Shown: positions 1 to 9,285, counted from the stretch's first letter. The stretch is DNA of 60,822 nucleotides from an uncultured Oscillospiraceae bacterium (GCA_934597255.1 CAKTQV010000011.1:1-60822); one strand, 5' to 3'. The notes: generated from the letters alone by a model not told the origin. Numbers and translations: made by a program.

Positions 1-26
1 GGTACTAATAACCCGAGGGCTTGACC
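1..26 (+). rRNA. 23S rRNA, 3' end (partial)
   Basis: The first bases match the conserved 3' end of bacterial 23S rRNA (GGTACTAATA, then CGAGGGCTTGACC). Only the last 26 or so nucleotides are in the window, so the exact 3' end is approximate. A 5S rRNA gene follows about 60 bp later in the same orientation, as expected for the end of an rrn operon. Confidence 0.85.
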
Positions 27-89
27 TTTTGTGCAGACTTCGCCTCGCTTCCCTCCCATTGTTCAGTTTTCAGGGCGCATGCCCTGGCA

Positions 90-205
<116 letters not shown>

Positions 206-209
206 ATTG

Positions 210-240
210 AAAAGAGGAAGTCAAATGACTTCCTCTTTTT
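210..240 (+). terminator. rrn operon terminator 1
   Basis: A perfect inverted repeat (AGAGGAAGTCA / TGACTTCCTCT) with a two-base loop is followed by a run of T. It begins five bases after the 5S gene and is a classical Rho-independent terminator. Confidence 0.92.
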
Positions 241-256
241 CATATATGTGATCATG

Positions 257-293
257 CAGCGCGCGGCTTTATGGGCCGGCGCTGTTTTTTTTT
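257..293 (+). terminator. rrn operon terminator 2
   Basis: A GC-rich stem (CAGCGC... / ...GGCGCTG) is followed directly by about nine T residues. It would act as a back-up terminator behind the first, which is common after rRNA operons. Confidence 0.75.
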
Positions 294-406
294 GTTCGGC
301 CGCGTGCATGAGGCTGCGTTTCTTGAACAGCGCGGCGGGTAAGGATGGCTTTTGGATGAAAAATTGGATGAAAAACGCGCTTTTTCTTGCTTTTTATATT
401 TTTTAC

Positions 407-412
407 TATAAT
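407..412 (+). promoter_or_regulatory. probable -10 element upstream of the membrane-protein gene at 438
   Basis: A consensus TATAAT sits in an AT-rich stretch 26 bp before the start codon. The best -35 at the right spacing (TTCTTG) is weak, so only the -10 is reported. Confidence 0.4.
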
Positions 413-437
413 ATGAAAATAAAGGACGTTGAATCAC

Positions 438-1400
438 ATGGAAGGAAAGTTTTTATTCGGCAGAAAAACAAATGCCTTGCTTGCCTGGCTTCTGTTCTGC
501 GGGCTTTCTCTGATCGCTTTGTATGCATTTCTGCGACGCGTGGATCCGGAGGCGCCCGTCGGGATGATCGTGATGTTCGTCATGGGCGTTCTGATTTGTC
601 TTGCGTCCGGCCTGTTCCTGTACGCAGAGAACAGAGCCTGTATTTGCCTTGGGGAGGACACGATCCAGGCGCGTTACTTTTTGTTTGGCCGTCTTGATTG
701 CCGCATGGCGGATGTCGCCTTCGCGCTGCCGCAGGGCAACACACTGACGATCCTTTTGAAAAATGGGAAGCGCCATGTGATCATGGGACTTGAAAACCTA
801 TGGGAATTGGGGACTTACATTTGCTGGCGGAGCTGGTCGGCCGAAACGGAGCGACCCGCCGCCATACGTCTGGAGCTGAGCCGGACGCAGGCCGCGCGAA
901 AGAAGGCGCTCCGGCGGGTGATCGCCGGGATCGTGTGGCTGTTCGCCGGAGTTTTGCTTACTGTGCTGCTGACGGGCGGCAGGGAGCTGTCCGACTTTGG
1001 CCTGCGGGACTGGATACTCTTTGCGGGGATGGGCGTTATTGAGCTGCTGACGCTTGCGGGTGTATTTTGGGCTGCAAACCGCTGCGGAAAATGGATGCTT
1101 TCCATAGAGTGGCTGAAGTACCGGCTGCGCGGCGCCATTATTCTCGCGTGCCCGCTCCCCACGGGAAACATTACGGCTGTCCTGACCGACGCATACAATA
1201 TGGGCCGGGCCGTTGTGTGTGGATTTCCGAGGGATGAGAGCGCCTATTACTGTGTGCAGGAATTTACAGAGGATTTCGCGCTTGAAACGGTGTACACGTC
1301 CGGGATCTATGACGACAAGGATGCGCTTCCATGGGACGGGCTTTCCGAACTGATAGACATCACGGCCCAGTTCTCCGCATCCCCGGCCGGGCGAGGATAA
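438..1400 (+). CDS. Hypothetical multi-pass membrane protein
   Basis: I do not recognise this 320-residue protein. It shows four likely transmembrane segments in two pairs (about residues 10-30, 38-60, 158-178 and 190-212). Each pair is followed by a soluble stretch rich in short beta-like segments, suggesting an internal duplication of a two-TM plus PH-like module. I chose the ATG at 438 because AAAGGA lies 11 bases upstream; a TTG nine bases earlier is possible. It has no obvious operon partner. A protein at 3714 has a similar two-TM plus soluble layout, so the two may be distant relatives (inference). Confidence 0.65.
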   Translation: MEGKFLFGRKTNALLAWLLFCGLSLIALYAFLRRVDPEAPVGMIVMFVMGVLICLASGLFLYAENRACICLGEDTIQARYFLFGRLDCRMADVAFALPQGNTLTILLKNGKRHVIMGLENLWELGTYICWRSWSAETERPAAIRLELSRTQAARKKALRRVIAGIVWLFAGVLLTVLLTGGRELSDFGLRDWILFAGMGVIELLTLAGVFWAANRCGKWMLSIEWLKYRLRGAIILACPLPTGNITAVLTDAYNMGRAVVCGFPRDESAYYCVQEFTEDFALETVYTSGIYDDKDALPWDGLSELIDITAQFSASPAGRG

Positions 1401-1782
1401 AAGGCGTCCGCGCCCCAAGCGTTGAATTCTTTTTGAAAAAGGGCAAAGGGAATAAACGGCATCATATTGTTGAAAAATGTCAGATAGGCAAAAGCAGATT
1501 CGCAAGGAAGCTGGTTTGCTGGACAGGGTTTTGAATCGCAATACGGGGGATTAAGGCGCTAAGAATGTTTGGAGTAAAAATATGAGGGCAGATTACAAGG
1601 CGCTGTTCCCTTAAAATATATTGCTGAACATGCAGATTCCCTGATCCCGCCATTTGAGCAGGAACTTCGCAATCTTGGATTTCAATTCGAAATATCCGAA
1701 CCAATCAACCGGTTGTTAGGACCGGCGGGAGGACTTATTACAAAAGGCGGAATTCTAATTTTCGGTTAAAAGAGGTAGTGAT
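1401..1782. other. Intergenic stretch with a possible gene remnant
   Basis: This 382-bp stretch is more AT-rich than the genome around it and carries no complete gene. From 1581 to 1769 one frame stays open for 62 codons and ends in TAA. The peptide includes PLKYIAEHAD and LLGPAGGLITKGG, which looks like a folded C-terminal domain, but there is a stop just upstream and no start codon with a ribosome-binding site. It may be the decayed C-terminus of a larger protein, possibly the tip of a polymorphic toxin given the immunity-sized genes that follow (inference). Confidence 0.35.
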
Positions 1783-2097
1783 ATGATTTTAGAAGAGTGT
1801 ATGGAATACATAAGCGACTGGTACTTTACGGATACGGTTGAACTCTTGGATTTGGTTTTAGATGATGATGTTGCAGATCCACAATATTCTGCTATAACGA
1901 CATTAAATCGCCTTTGGGTCTATCTGCAATATAAAAAAAAGACGGACAAGAGTTACGAGTGTAGTGATGTTTTCTCCTTATTTAAGAAAATGGGATATAC
2001 ACCAGAGGATATTGCTTTGTTTAGAAGGAAAGCACAGGAAGAACGCAAAATTTATACTGCCGACATACTGGATGCTGAGTTTTTTGAAGCCAAATAA
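1783..2097 (+). CDS. Small hypothetical protein, possible immunity-type protein
   Basis: A 104-residue soluble, acidic protein without signal peptide or TM segment; I do not recognise the family. Its codon use is AT-rich (many AAA, GAT, TTT), unlike the GC-rich core genes, which suggests horizontal acquisition. The start is supported by AGAGGTAG just upstream of the ATG. It stands just after a possible toxin-tip remnant (1581-1769) and before two more unknown genes. That arrangement resembles orphan immunity genes of contact-dependent or secreted toxin systems, but no family-level evidence is visible. Confidence 0.6.
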   Translation: MILEECMEYISDWYFTDTVELLDLVLDDDVADPQYSAITTLNRLWVYLQYKKKTDKSYECSDVFSLFKKMGYTPEDIALFRRKAQEERKIYTADILDAEFFEAK

Positions 2098-2345
2098 GGA
2101 GTCAAAATAGGGTAAAACATTTATATCAGCAAGCATCGCCTTTTCCCAAAAGGCGTGCGTCTCCGCTACATAGCTGACGCAGGAGAAAGCGATGAAACGG
2201 ATGAAAAAGAAGATCGGTATTGCCTGCTGATCGCAAGCGATCCAATGAGGCAGAATATACGGAACAGGTCATTATTATCCGGGAATGGTTGTGCCTGAAC
2301 CTTACGCAACAATTTATTTCCCATTCAGATAGTCGGGAGGACACG

Positions 2346-2738
2346 ATGCCGAGATATAATAAAAACAACATCAAAGAATTAAAAGAGTTTTTATACAACA
2401 GTTGTGTTCACGATGCAACACTGAAAAATATCATCTACGACTATAGCAACGGTAACATTAGAATCGAATTGCTTAATCTGATTTTTAACGTTAAGATTGA
2501 CTTAACATTTCTCGATATTGAAATTGCACTTACAGTTAAAGGTGAATGGTCTGAAAATCGTGAAACAATCATTTCGCTTACTGCGGAGGAAGAATTTTCG
2601 TACTTAGAGAATTATCGCATAAAACACGGCGAATATATGGGAGATTCTCTTTACATGCTGTTTCAAATGTTCTCTGGAGATGAATTGCATATTGTATCCA
2701 AGGAAGTGATTATTGAGACTGTTGCGGCTGTCGAATAA
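2346..2738 (+). CDS. Small hypothetical protein, possible immunity-type protein
   Basis: A 130-residue soluble protein with alternating hydrophobic patterns typical of an alpha/beta fold and an acidic composition. The start at 2346 is supported by GGGAGG six bases upstream; the frame is open further 5', but there it reads through what looks like older degraded sequence (2100-2345). The gene is markedly AT-rich compared with the rest of the window. I do not recognise a named family. Size, composition and the run of similar orphan genes are compatible with an immunity protein (inference only). Confidence 0.6.
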   Translation: MPRYNKNNIKELKEFLYNSCVHDATLKNIIYDYSNGNIRIELLNLIFNVKIDLTFLDIEIALTVKGEWSENRETIISLTAEEEFSYLENYRIKHGEYMGDSLYMLFQMFSGDELHIVSKEVIIETVAAVE

Positions 2739-2794
2739 TACTGGCTCATTCCGTCCATACCTGCACACGCTGCGGAGAGAGGGGAGGCAAACAT

Positions 2795-3544
2795 GTGATT
2801 TACGGTAAGGCATTGAACAGCGGCATAGAGAGAGAGAAAAACGGAACGGACTATATTTACCCGAAGGAGGACAAAAAACGGCTCCGCAGATTGCTGCACG
2901 AGATCAACCGCTGTGCGGGTACGGATTATCACTATCTTGCGGAGTTGGATGCGTTCAATATCCCTGGCGCCGGAAGCATTGTCGCCGAATACATCACAGG
3001 ATTTTCGTCAGAAGGTGTGAAAGGATATTTGATCCCGCAGATGGTATCGGACAAAATAAAAGACTGTGATAAGCTGGTTCTTCAATTATATATGCGGTTC
3101 AGATCGTCCGACGAATACATCGCCAGGCCCGGAGAACCGGCGCCGGCACATATTTATGTCAGGTACGACGATGCATTTAGGAGATTAAAGCCAAAAAGGC
3201 TTGCGAAAGATCTGCTCGCGCTTGCGCATAGCCCGCGGGATGCGTTTTATTTGCCTTTCACGATGCGGATGCTTGCCTCCTGGAGGATGCCGGAAATGAA
3301 GGATTTGTTATTCTCTTATTCTTCTAACGATGCCTTTTCTGCACAGGATGTCGGCATTTATGACAGCGGCAAACCGTATTTCCCATCGTTTGAATATATG
3401 AAGCGGGAACTGATATTTACAGCTGTCGCCGGGCTGAAGTATTATCCGGCGCCCGATACGAAAGCGCGGATAGAGGCTTTTATGAACAGCGGGGATCAGG
3501 ACCTGCGGGCGGCAGCGGAGCGTACATGGAAAGCCATGCCTTAG
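2795..3544 (+). CDS. Hypothetical protein, mostly helical
   Basis: A 249-residue soluble protein with no TM segment, starting at GTG 2795 behind a GAGGGGAGG box. The visible ATG four bases earlier is followed at once by TGA, so the GTG in the other frame is preferred. The C-terminal part is rich in leucine and alanine helices and could contain HEAT-like repeats (residues about 130-245). GC content is between that of the AT-rich genes upstream and the core genome. The function is unknown; it may belong to the same acquired block as the genes at 1783 and 2346. Confidence 0.65.
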   Translation: MIYGKALNSGIEREKNGTDYIYPKEDKKRLRRLLHEINRCAGTDYHYLAELDAFNIPGAGSIVAEYITGFSSEGVKGYLIPQMVSDKIKDCDKLVLQLYMRFRSSDEYIARPGEPAPAHIYVRYDDAFRRLKPKRLAKDLLALAHSPRDAFYLPFTMRMLASWRMPEMKDLLFSYSSNDAFSAQDVGIYDSGKPYFPSFEYMKRELIFTAVAGLKYYPAPDTKARIEAFMNSGDQDLRAAAERTWKAMP

Positions 3545-3713
3545 CGGCTTCGTCTTCCGAGGCTTCGGCGCTCTGGGTTGATAAAATTTTATCTATCTCG
3601 TATAATAGTTCCAGACATTGACAAGAAGTTCCGCGCGCCGTTCTTTGCGCTTCGGGCCGCCCGGCAGAAGAAATGCCCCGTGCACGCGGAAAACACAAGG
3701 AGGAGACGAAAAA

Positions 3714-4235
3714 ATGGAAAACACAAAAAATCCGGCCGCGTCCTTCCCCGCCGACCGCACCCGCTTTGCAGCGGGGCTTATCGCCAGCTGCATCGGTCTT
3801 GCCCTGATGCTCGCCGCGCTGGGAATGCAGCTTTACAAGCCCTTTGACACACTGGAGTTTGCGCTGCTGGAGCTGGGGCTTCTGGCTTTGCTGGTGCTGC
3901 TTGTAAAACGGGGCTGGTGCACGATCCTTCGTTTTACGCCGGCGGGGATCCGGATCAAGCGCCTTCTGCGGAAGGCGGAGGAGCACAGCTACCGGGAATA
4001 CGGCTTTGTGTGCCTGATGCAGAATACGCCCCGGGTGCAGGACGGCCGCCCGTACATCGCCTTTTCCTCCCGTCCGCTGGAGGAGCTTTCGGAGGAGGAC
4101 GCGCCGCTGCTGGCGGTCGCGTATTCCGGGAAGAATTATCAGACGCTTCTGGCGGCGCTCCCGCGGGACATGGCGGATAAGCTCCGCGAGGCGCGCAGCG
4201 CCTGCGACCCCGCGCTTCTTGCCGGACGGGAATAA
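3714..4235 (+). CDS. Hypothetical two-TM membrane protein with a PH-like soluble domain
   Basis: A 173-residue protein with two hydrophobic segments (about residues 17-38 and 44-63) followed by a soluble domain of about 105 residues. The domain opens with an RFTPAGIRIKRLLRK-type strand pattern, as in bacterial PH-like or YcxB-like membrane proteins. The start at 3714 is supported by a nearby GGAGGAGA; the frame is open upstream but lacks a signal there. It is GC-rich like the core genome. A hairpin at 4281-4306 separates it from the convergent gene. Specific function is unknown. Confidence 0.65.
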   Translation: MENTKNPAASFPADRTRFAAGLIASCIGLALMLAALGMQLYKPFDTLEFALLELGLLALLVLLVKRGWCTILRFTPAGIRIKRLLRKAEEHSYREYGFVCLMQNTPRVQDGRPYIAFSSRPLEELSEEDAPLLAVAYSGKNYQTLLAALPRDMADKLREARSACDPALLAGRE

Positions 4236-4280
4236 GCGTACACGGGCGCCCGGGATGCGGGCCCGCTTTTGAAAACCGGC

Positions 4281-4306
4281 GTCCCCGGCTCGAATGAGCC
4301 GGGGAC
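4281..4306. terminator. Hairpin between convergent genes
   Basis: GTCCCCGGCTC and GAGCCGGGGAC form a perfect 11-bp stem. It lies between the plus-strand gene ending at 4235 and the minus-strand gene ending at 4318 and has only a weak T run on either side. Read on the minus strand it is followed by GCCGGTTTT. Confidence 0.6.
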
Positions 4307-4317
4307 GTACTGTCCTG

Positions 4318-4962
4318 TTATTTGTTGATTCGCAACCATTCCACCTTACTGCCGTTTACGATTACGGAGTATTCTGGATCGAAGTCTGTAAGATGAGCGT
4401 AATAATCGACAAGAGTTTTTCCCTTATAATCACTGTAGCGTTCCAATGGATAGAATCTGGTGTTGTATTCATCCGATACCGTTGTTTCTTCGTCGTCTGT
4501 GCAGAAAGCGGTTGTATAAATGGTTATGAAATAATCGCTTGTGTCTCTGTATCGGTGCACAACTATGGAAACTCCGTCATTGAGACCTGTAGCGACCGTT
4601 TTTAAGTATGGTGCAAGACCGACTTTCCATCCATCGGCTGTTTTCGGTATGATCGAATAGATGTAGGTGCTGTCACCATTGTCATTGCGGGCAACAATGA
4701 AGTCACTATGATCTCCTTCGACAACAAGCGCGATGTTTGATTTGTCTGAACTACTGTACTCATAGGCTGCTTCCGGAGACTTGAAGGTTATAAAATAATC
4801 CTCAACCGGAAAGTTACCCAATGCGATGGGCAGAGCTCCGCATATGAGTATAAAAGAAACGATACACCATACGAGCTTGCGTTTTATCCTGGATCGGACG
4901 ATTCCTAAAACTGAAAGAATGTACAAGAGCAGGACGATAACGTTGCGAATTGTGTAATACAT
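4318..4962 (-). CDS. Hypothetical membrane-anchored protein
   Basis: A 214-residue protein with two N-terminal hydrophobic segments (about residues 5-22 and 31-50) followed by an extracytoplasmic-looking domain rich in beta-type residues, aromatic residues and aspartate. Base composition is lower in GC than the neighbouring mutS. AGGAGCCG lies before the ATG at 4962. I do not recognise the family. The topology suggests an exported domain tethered by the N-terminus. It is a single gene, convergent with the gene at 3714. Confidence 0.65.
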   Translation of the reverse strand: MYYTIRNVIVLLLYILSVLGIVRSRIKRKLVWCIVSFILICGALPIALGNFPVEDYFITFKSPEAAYEYSSSDKSNIALVVEGDHSDFIVARNDNGDSTYIYSIIPKTADGWKVGLAPYLKTVATGLNDGVSIVVHRYRDTSDYFITIYTTAFCTDDEETTVSDEYNTRFYPLERYSDYKGKTLVDYYAHLTDFDPEYSVIVNGSKVEWLRINK

Positions 4963-5010
4963 TTCACGGCTCCTCCGTTTGTGTACGCTGCGGCGCGCTC
5001 ACGGCCGGGC

Positions 5011-5042
5011 AAAAAAGGACGGACGCTTTCGGCGTCCGTCCC
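5011..5042 (-). terminator. mutS terminator
   Basis: Read on the minus strand, GGACGGACGC-CGAAA-GCGTCCGTCC is followed by six T residues. It lies 25 bp downstream of the mutS stop codon and is a strong Rho-independent terminator for the miaB-mutS unit. Confidence 0.9.
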
Positions 5043-5067
5043 GGTGGATTTTGCTGATTTTTGGCGG

Positions 5068-7638
5068 TCAGTCGGCGTATTTCTGCTTGAGGCGGTAAAG
5101 CGTGTTGAGCGCCTCGATGGGTGTCATGGTTTCGATGGACAGCGAGCGCAGCTCCTCGGCCAGCTCTGAGCCGGCCATGTCCAGAAAGCTCATCTGCTCG
5201 CTCCCGTGCGCCGCGGCCGCCGGCGTCTCCGGCCCCGCGCTTTCCAGCTCCCGCAGATGCTCCGACGCCTTCCGGATAACGCTGTCCGGCACGCCGGCCA
5301 GCTTCGCCACCTCGATGCCGTAGCTGTCGTCCGCGCTGCCGGGGACGATCTTGCGCAGGAAAACGAGACGGCCGCTCTGCTTTTTGGCGGTGATGTTGTA
5401 GTTTTTCACGCCGGGAAGCGTGCCCTCCAGCGCGGAAAGCTCATGGTAATGCGTGGCGAACATGGTGCGCGCGCCGAGCGTTTTCCGATCCGCGCAGTAT
5501 TCCAGCATGGCGCGGGCGATGGCCATGCCGTCAAAGGTGGAGGTCCCGCGGCCGATCTCGTCCAGAATGAGAAGGCTCGCGGCGGTGGCGCTGCGCAGTA
5601 TGTTGGCCATCTCCGCCATCTCGACCATGAAGGTGGACTGGCCGCTGGCCAGATCGTCCGAGGCGCCGATGCGCGTGAACACGCGGTCCGTCACGCCGAT
5701 GCTGGCCGAGCGCGCCGGCACGAACGAGCCGATCTGCGCCATGAGCACGATGAGCGCCGTCTGGCGCATATAGGTGGATTTGCCGGCCATGTTCGGCCCG
5801 GTCACGATGGCGACGCGGTCGCCGGCGTCGTTGAGAAGCGTGTCGTTGGGAACGAACAGCGTGTCGCGCTGCGCCGCCTCCACCACGGGGTGGCGGCCGT
5901 CGCGTATGTCGATGGTGCGGGACAGATCGACCTGCGGCATGCAGTAGTTGTTGCGGAAGGCGACCTCCGCCAGCGCGCACAGCACGTCCAGCTCCGCCAC
6001 GCGCGCGGCGCTGGCCTGAACGCGCGAGACCTGCGCCGCGAACGATTCGCGCAGCGCCGAGAAAAGCTGGTATTCCAGATCGTTGATGCGCTCGCGGGCG
6101 TTGAGAAGCGTGTTTTCCAGCTCCTTGAGCTCCGGCGTGAAATAGCGCTCGGCGTTGGCCGTGGTCTGCTTGCGTATGTACTCCGCGGGCAGCTCCACCT
6201 CGCCGGCGGAGCGCGGTATCTCGATGTAGTAGCCGAACACGCGGTTGTAGCCGATCTTGAGCTTTTTCACGCCCATCCGCTCGCGCTCGCGTGCCTCCAG
6301 CGCGGCCACCATGTCCGCCCCGTGATCGCGCACGGCGCGCAGATGATCGAGCTCCTCGCTGTAGCCGTCGCGGATGACGCCGCCCTCGCGCACGGAAAAC
6401 GGCGGCTCGTCGGCAATGGCGGCGGCGATGGCGCTTTGCAGATCGTCCAGCGCGTCCATGCCCACCGCGTCGCGCAGCATGGCCGCCGAAGCGCCGCCGA
6501 GCAGCGCCTTCAGCCGCGGGAGCTGGGCGAAATAATTTGCCAGCGCCTGCAGATCGCGGCCGTTCGCCGTGCCGTAGACGCAGCGGCCGATCAGCCGCTG
6601 TATGTCGCCGATCTCGCCGAGCGAAAGGATCAGCTCCGCGCGCACGATGCCGTCGGAAAACAGCTCGTTGACGGCCGTCAGCCGCCGCCCGATGGCCACG
6701 GGGCTGAGCAGCGGCCGCTCCACCCAGCTGCGGAGAAGGCGGCTGCCCATCGGCGTTTCCGTTCGGTCGAGCACCCAAAGCAGACTGCCGCGCTTTTCGC
6801 CCGTCCGCAGATTCTCCGTCAACTCAAGGCTGCGCCGGCTCGTCCAGTCAAGCTCCATATACCGGCCCTCGCCGAAGCGGTCGAGCCGCCGGATGTGGCC
6901 GAGATCGAATTTCTGCGTTTCCAGAAGATAGCTCAGCAGCGCGCCGGCCGCCGCCGTTTCGTCGGCGTTCGCCTTTTCCCCGAAGCGCTCGAATACGCGC
7001 GCGGCGCACTCGTCGGGCCGGAAACGGCCGCCGTCCGGCTCCGTCAGACAGTCGAGCCGCCGCAGCATGAGGCGGATGGGCGCGCTGTCGGCGGCCCCGT
7101 CGCACAAAACGGCCTCCCGCGGGACAAAGCGGCCCAGCTCGTTTGCGATGTGCCCGGCGGCTTCCTGCGGAAAATCGGCCACGCAGAATTCGCCCGTCGA
7201 TACGTCGCAGAAGGCCACGGCGCCGCGGTCGCCGTCAAGCCAGACGGCGGACAGATAGTTGCTGCGCCCTTCCTCGAGCATGGACGATTCCGTCACGGTG
7301 CCGGGCGTGATGACGCGGATGATGCCGCGGTCTACCAGTCCCGTCGCGGCGGCGGGATCCTCCAGCTGCTCGCAGATGGCGACCTTGTAGCCCTTTTCGA
7401 TCAGGCGGGCGATGTAGGCCTCGGAGGAGTGATACGGCACGCCGCACATGGGCGTCTGCTCCTCGGCGGGCTTGCCGCGGTCGCGGGTCGTCAGCGTCAG
7501 ATCCAGCTCGCGGCTGGCGGTTTTGGCGTCCTCGTCGAACATCTCGTAAAAATCGCCTAGCCGGAAAAACAGCAGACAGTCCGGCACCTGCTCGTGGACC
7601 TTGTAATATTGCTTTTTCATCGGCGTAAGCTCCGCCAT
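5068..7638 (-). CDS. mutS: DNA mismatch repair protein MutS
   Basis: This 856-residue protein is the mismatch-recognition ATPase of post-replicative repair. The mismatch-binding domain carries the F-x-E hallmark (GDFYEMF, about residues 31-37). The ATPase domain has the Walker A GPNMAGKSTYM (about 608-618), the DEIGRGTSTFDG signature and the FATHYHEL switch motif. Length is normal for MutS1. The frame is open much further upstream, across miaB, but MAELTPMKKQY is the family's usual N-terminus, so ATG 7638 is used. It starts 4 bp after the miaB stop, so the two are co-transcribed. Its partner mutL is on the other strand (9340), not downstream. Confidence 0.97.
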   Translation of the reverse strand: MAELTPMKKQYYKVHEQVPDCLLFFRLGDFYEMFDEDAKTASRELDLTLTTRDRGKPAEEQTPMCGVPYHSSEAYIARLIEKGYKVAICEQLEDPAAATGLVDRGIIRVITPGTVTESSMLEEGRSNYLSAVWLDGDRGAVAFCDVSTGEFCVADFPQEAAGHIANELGRFVPREAVLCDGAADSAPIRLMLRRLDCLTEPDGGRFRPDECAARVFERFGEKANADETAAAGALLSYLLETQKFDLGHIRRLDRFGEGRYMELDWTSRRSLELTENLRTGEKRGSLLWVLDRTETPMGSRLLRSWVERPLLSPVAIGRRLTAVNELFSDGIVRAELILSLGEIGDIQRLIGRCVYGTANGRDLQALANYFAQLPRLKALLGGASAAMLRDAVGMDALDDLQSAIAAAIADEPPFSVREGGVIRDGYSEELDHLRAVRDHGADMVAALEARERERMGVKKLKIGYNRVFGYYIEIPRSAGEVELPAEYIRKQTTANAERYFTPELKELENTLLNARERINDLEYQLFSALRESFAAQVSRVQASAARVAELDVLCALAEVAFRNNYCMPQVDLSRTIDIRDGRHPVVEAAQRDTLFVPNDTLLNDAGDRVAIVTGPNMAGKSTYMRQTALIVLMAQIGSFVPARSASIGVTDRVFTRIGASDDLASGQSTFMVEMAEMANILRSATAASLLILDEIGRGTSTFDGMAIARAMLEYCADRKTLGARTMFATHYHELSALEGTLPGVKNYNITAKKQSGRLVFLRKIVPGSADDSYGIEVAKLAGVPDSVIRKASEHLRELESAGPETPAAAAHGSEQMSFLDMAGSELAEELRSLSIETMTPIEALNTLYRLKQKYAD

Positions 7639-7642
7639 GGCG

Positions 7643-9079
7643 TCAGTCCTCCCCGTTTTCCACCCGTTCGCCGAACAGGGCCCAGGTGGACGAGCCGGTG
7701 ATGCGCACGTCGGCAAAGCGGCCGACCAGCCCGCCGTCGCCGGCCAGATGCACGAGCCGTCCGCCGCGCGTGCGGGCGGAGAGATTGTTGGTTTTGTCGC
7801 CGGTCTCGCCGTCGATGAGCACGCGGACGGTCTTTCCGACGTATTCGGCGTGCTTTTCCAGCGAGATGCGGTTGGCCGTTTCGACCAGCCGGTCGAAGCG
7901 CGCCTGCTTTTCCTCGCGCGTCGCGGGGTCGGGCATCGAGGCCGCGGGCGTTCCCGTGCGCGGGGAATAGATGAAGGTGAACATCGCGTCGTAGCGAACC
8001 GTCTCGACCAGCGAGAGCGTGTCGGCAAAATCCTCCTCCGTTTCGCCGGGGAAGCCGACGATGATGTCCGTCGTCAGCACAAGATCGGGCATGTACGCGC
8101 GCGCCAGCCGCACCTTTTCCAGATACGCCGCGCGGTCGTAATGGCGGTTCATCTGCCGGAGGACGCGGTCGGAGCCGGACTGAAGCGGGAGATGAATGTG
8201 GTGGGCGCAGTGCTTCGAGCCGGCCATCGCGGCGAACAGCTCCTCCGTCGCGTCCTTGGGATGGCTGGTCATGAAGCGGATGATGTGCTCGCCGTCCACC
8301 TCGTCCAGCCGGCGCAGAAGATCGGGGAAGCCGATCGGCTCGGTCAGCCCCTTGCCGTAGCTGTTGACGTTCTGGCCCAGCAGCGTGATGTCCTTGTAGC
8401 CCTGCGCTGTGAGCGACTGAAATTCCGAAAGGATATCCTCCGGCCGGCGCGAGCGCTCGCGTCCGCGCACATAGGGCACGATGCAGTACGAGCAGAAATT
8501 GTCGCAGCCGTTCATGATCGAAAGCCACGCTTTCACGCCGCCGTCGCGCACGCGGGGCAGACCCTCCGCCACCACGCCGTCCGACGGCTCCGCCATAAAA
8601 AGCCGGCCCCGGTCGCCGCGCAGGCCGTGCCGCTCCATCGCCTCATAGAGAAGCTCCGGGAATTTCCATACCTCGTGCGGCCCGAACACCATGTCCACCA
8701 TGCGGAACGAGTCCCTGAGCTTTTCGCGCATGGTCTCCTGCTGGGCCATGCACCCGCCGACGCACACGATCAGCCGCGGATTGCGCGCCTTGCGGTGGAC
8801 GAGCGAGCCGACGTTGCCCAGCACGCGCATCTCCGCGTGGCCGCGCACGGCGCAGGTGTTCACGGCAATCAGATCGGCGAGCGCCTCGTCCTGCGTCAGT
8901 CCGAAGCCGCACTCGCGCAGCCAGCCGCGCAGTATCTCCGAATCCGATTCGTTCTGCTGACAGCCGTAAGTGTCCACGAGGGCGAGACGGCCCTCGCCGT
9001 CGATCCGCTGGCGGATCTGTTCGCAGAAGCCGTGCTGTCGGGCCAGCTCTGCCTGTGAAATTTCCCGGCGCTGATACAT
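7643..9079 (-). CDS. miaB: tRNA-2-methylthio-N6-dimethylallyladenosine synthase MiaB
   Basis: A radical-SAM methylthiotransferase that adds the 2-methylthio group to i6A37 of tRNAs; it therefore acts after MiaA (gene at 11437). The N-terminal UPF0004 domain contributes three cysteines (YGCQQNESD, NTCAVR, GGCMAQ) for the auxiliary cluster. The radical-SAM domain has CDNFCSYCIVPYVRG with the CxxxCxxC motif. A C-terminal TRAM domain follows, containing RVLIDGE and TRGGRLVHL. The ATG at 9079 is preferred because AGGA lies about 10 bases upstream; a TTG at 9085 is possible. About 478 residues. First gene of the miaB-mutS unit. Confidence 0.95.
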   Translation of the reverse strand: MYQRREISQAELARQHGFCEQIRQRIDGEGRLALVDTYGCQQNESDSEILRGWLRECGFGLTQDEALADLIAVNTCAVRGHAEMRVLGNVGSLVHRKARNPRLIVCVGGCMAQQETMREKLRDSFRMVDMVFGPHEVWKFPELLYEAMERHGLRGDRGRLFMAEPSDGVVAEGLPRVRDGGVKAWLSIMNGCDNFCSYCIVPYVRGRERSRRPEDILSEFQSLTAQGYKDITLLGQNVNSYGKGLTEPIGFPDLLRRLDEVDGEHIIRFMTSHPKDATEELFAAMAGSKHCAHHIHLPLQSGSDRVLRQMNRHYDRAAYLEKVRLARAYMPDLVLTTDIIVGFPGETEEDFADTLSLVETVRYDAMFTFIYSPRTGTPAASMPDPATREEKQARFDRLVETANRISLEKHAEYVGKTVRVLIDGETGDKTNNLSARTRGGRLVHLAGDGGLVGRFADVRITGSSTWALFGERVENGED

Positions 9080-9253
9080 AAGCAATAATTCCTGTTCTGA
9101 TTTGATCGTTCCGGGCGAAGCTTTCGGCCCGGCGCGGAGGACCCCGCCGCGCGGGGTCTTCCGGCTATACGCCGCCGCGGCGGGCGAGCGGAGGGAACGG
9201 GCCCGGACGGGCCGTTTCCCGCTTCCCGCGTGAAAAGCGGCGATTCTTTACAC

Positions 9254-9282
9254 TTTATAATATCATTTTCATGTGTTATAAT
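9254..9282 (+). promoter_or_regulatory. Promoter for mutL operon
   Basis: A consensus TATAAT at 9277-9282 has TTTATA 17 bp upstream. It lies about 58 bp before the mutL start and shares the same AT-rich 30 bp with the divergent miaB promoter. Confidence 0.55.
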
Positions 9283-9285
9283 CAA
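9257..9285 (-). promoter_or_regulatory. Promoter for miaB-mutS
   Basis: On the minus strand TTGATT and TATTAT are separated by exactly 17 bp, a good SigA-type promoter. It would give a leader of about 170 nt before miaB, which includes a strong hairpin near 9138-9163 (GGACCCCG / CGGGGTCT type). It overlaps the mutL promoter on the opposite strand. Confidence 0.7.
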
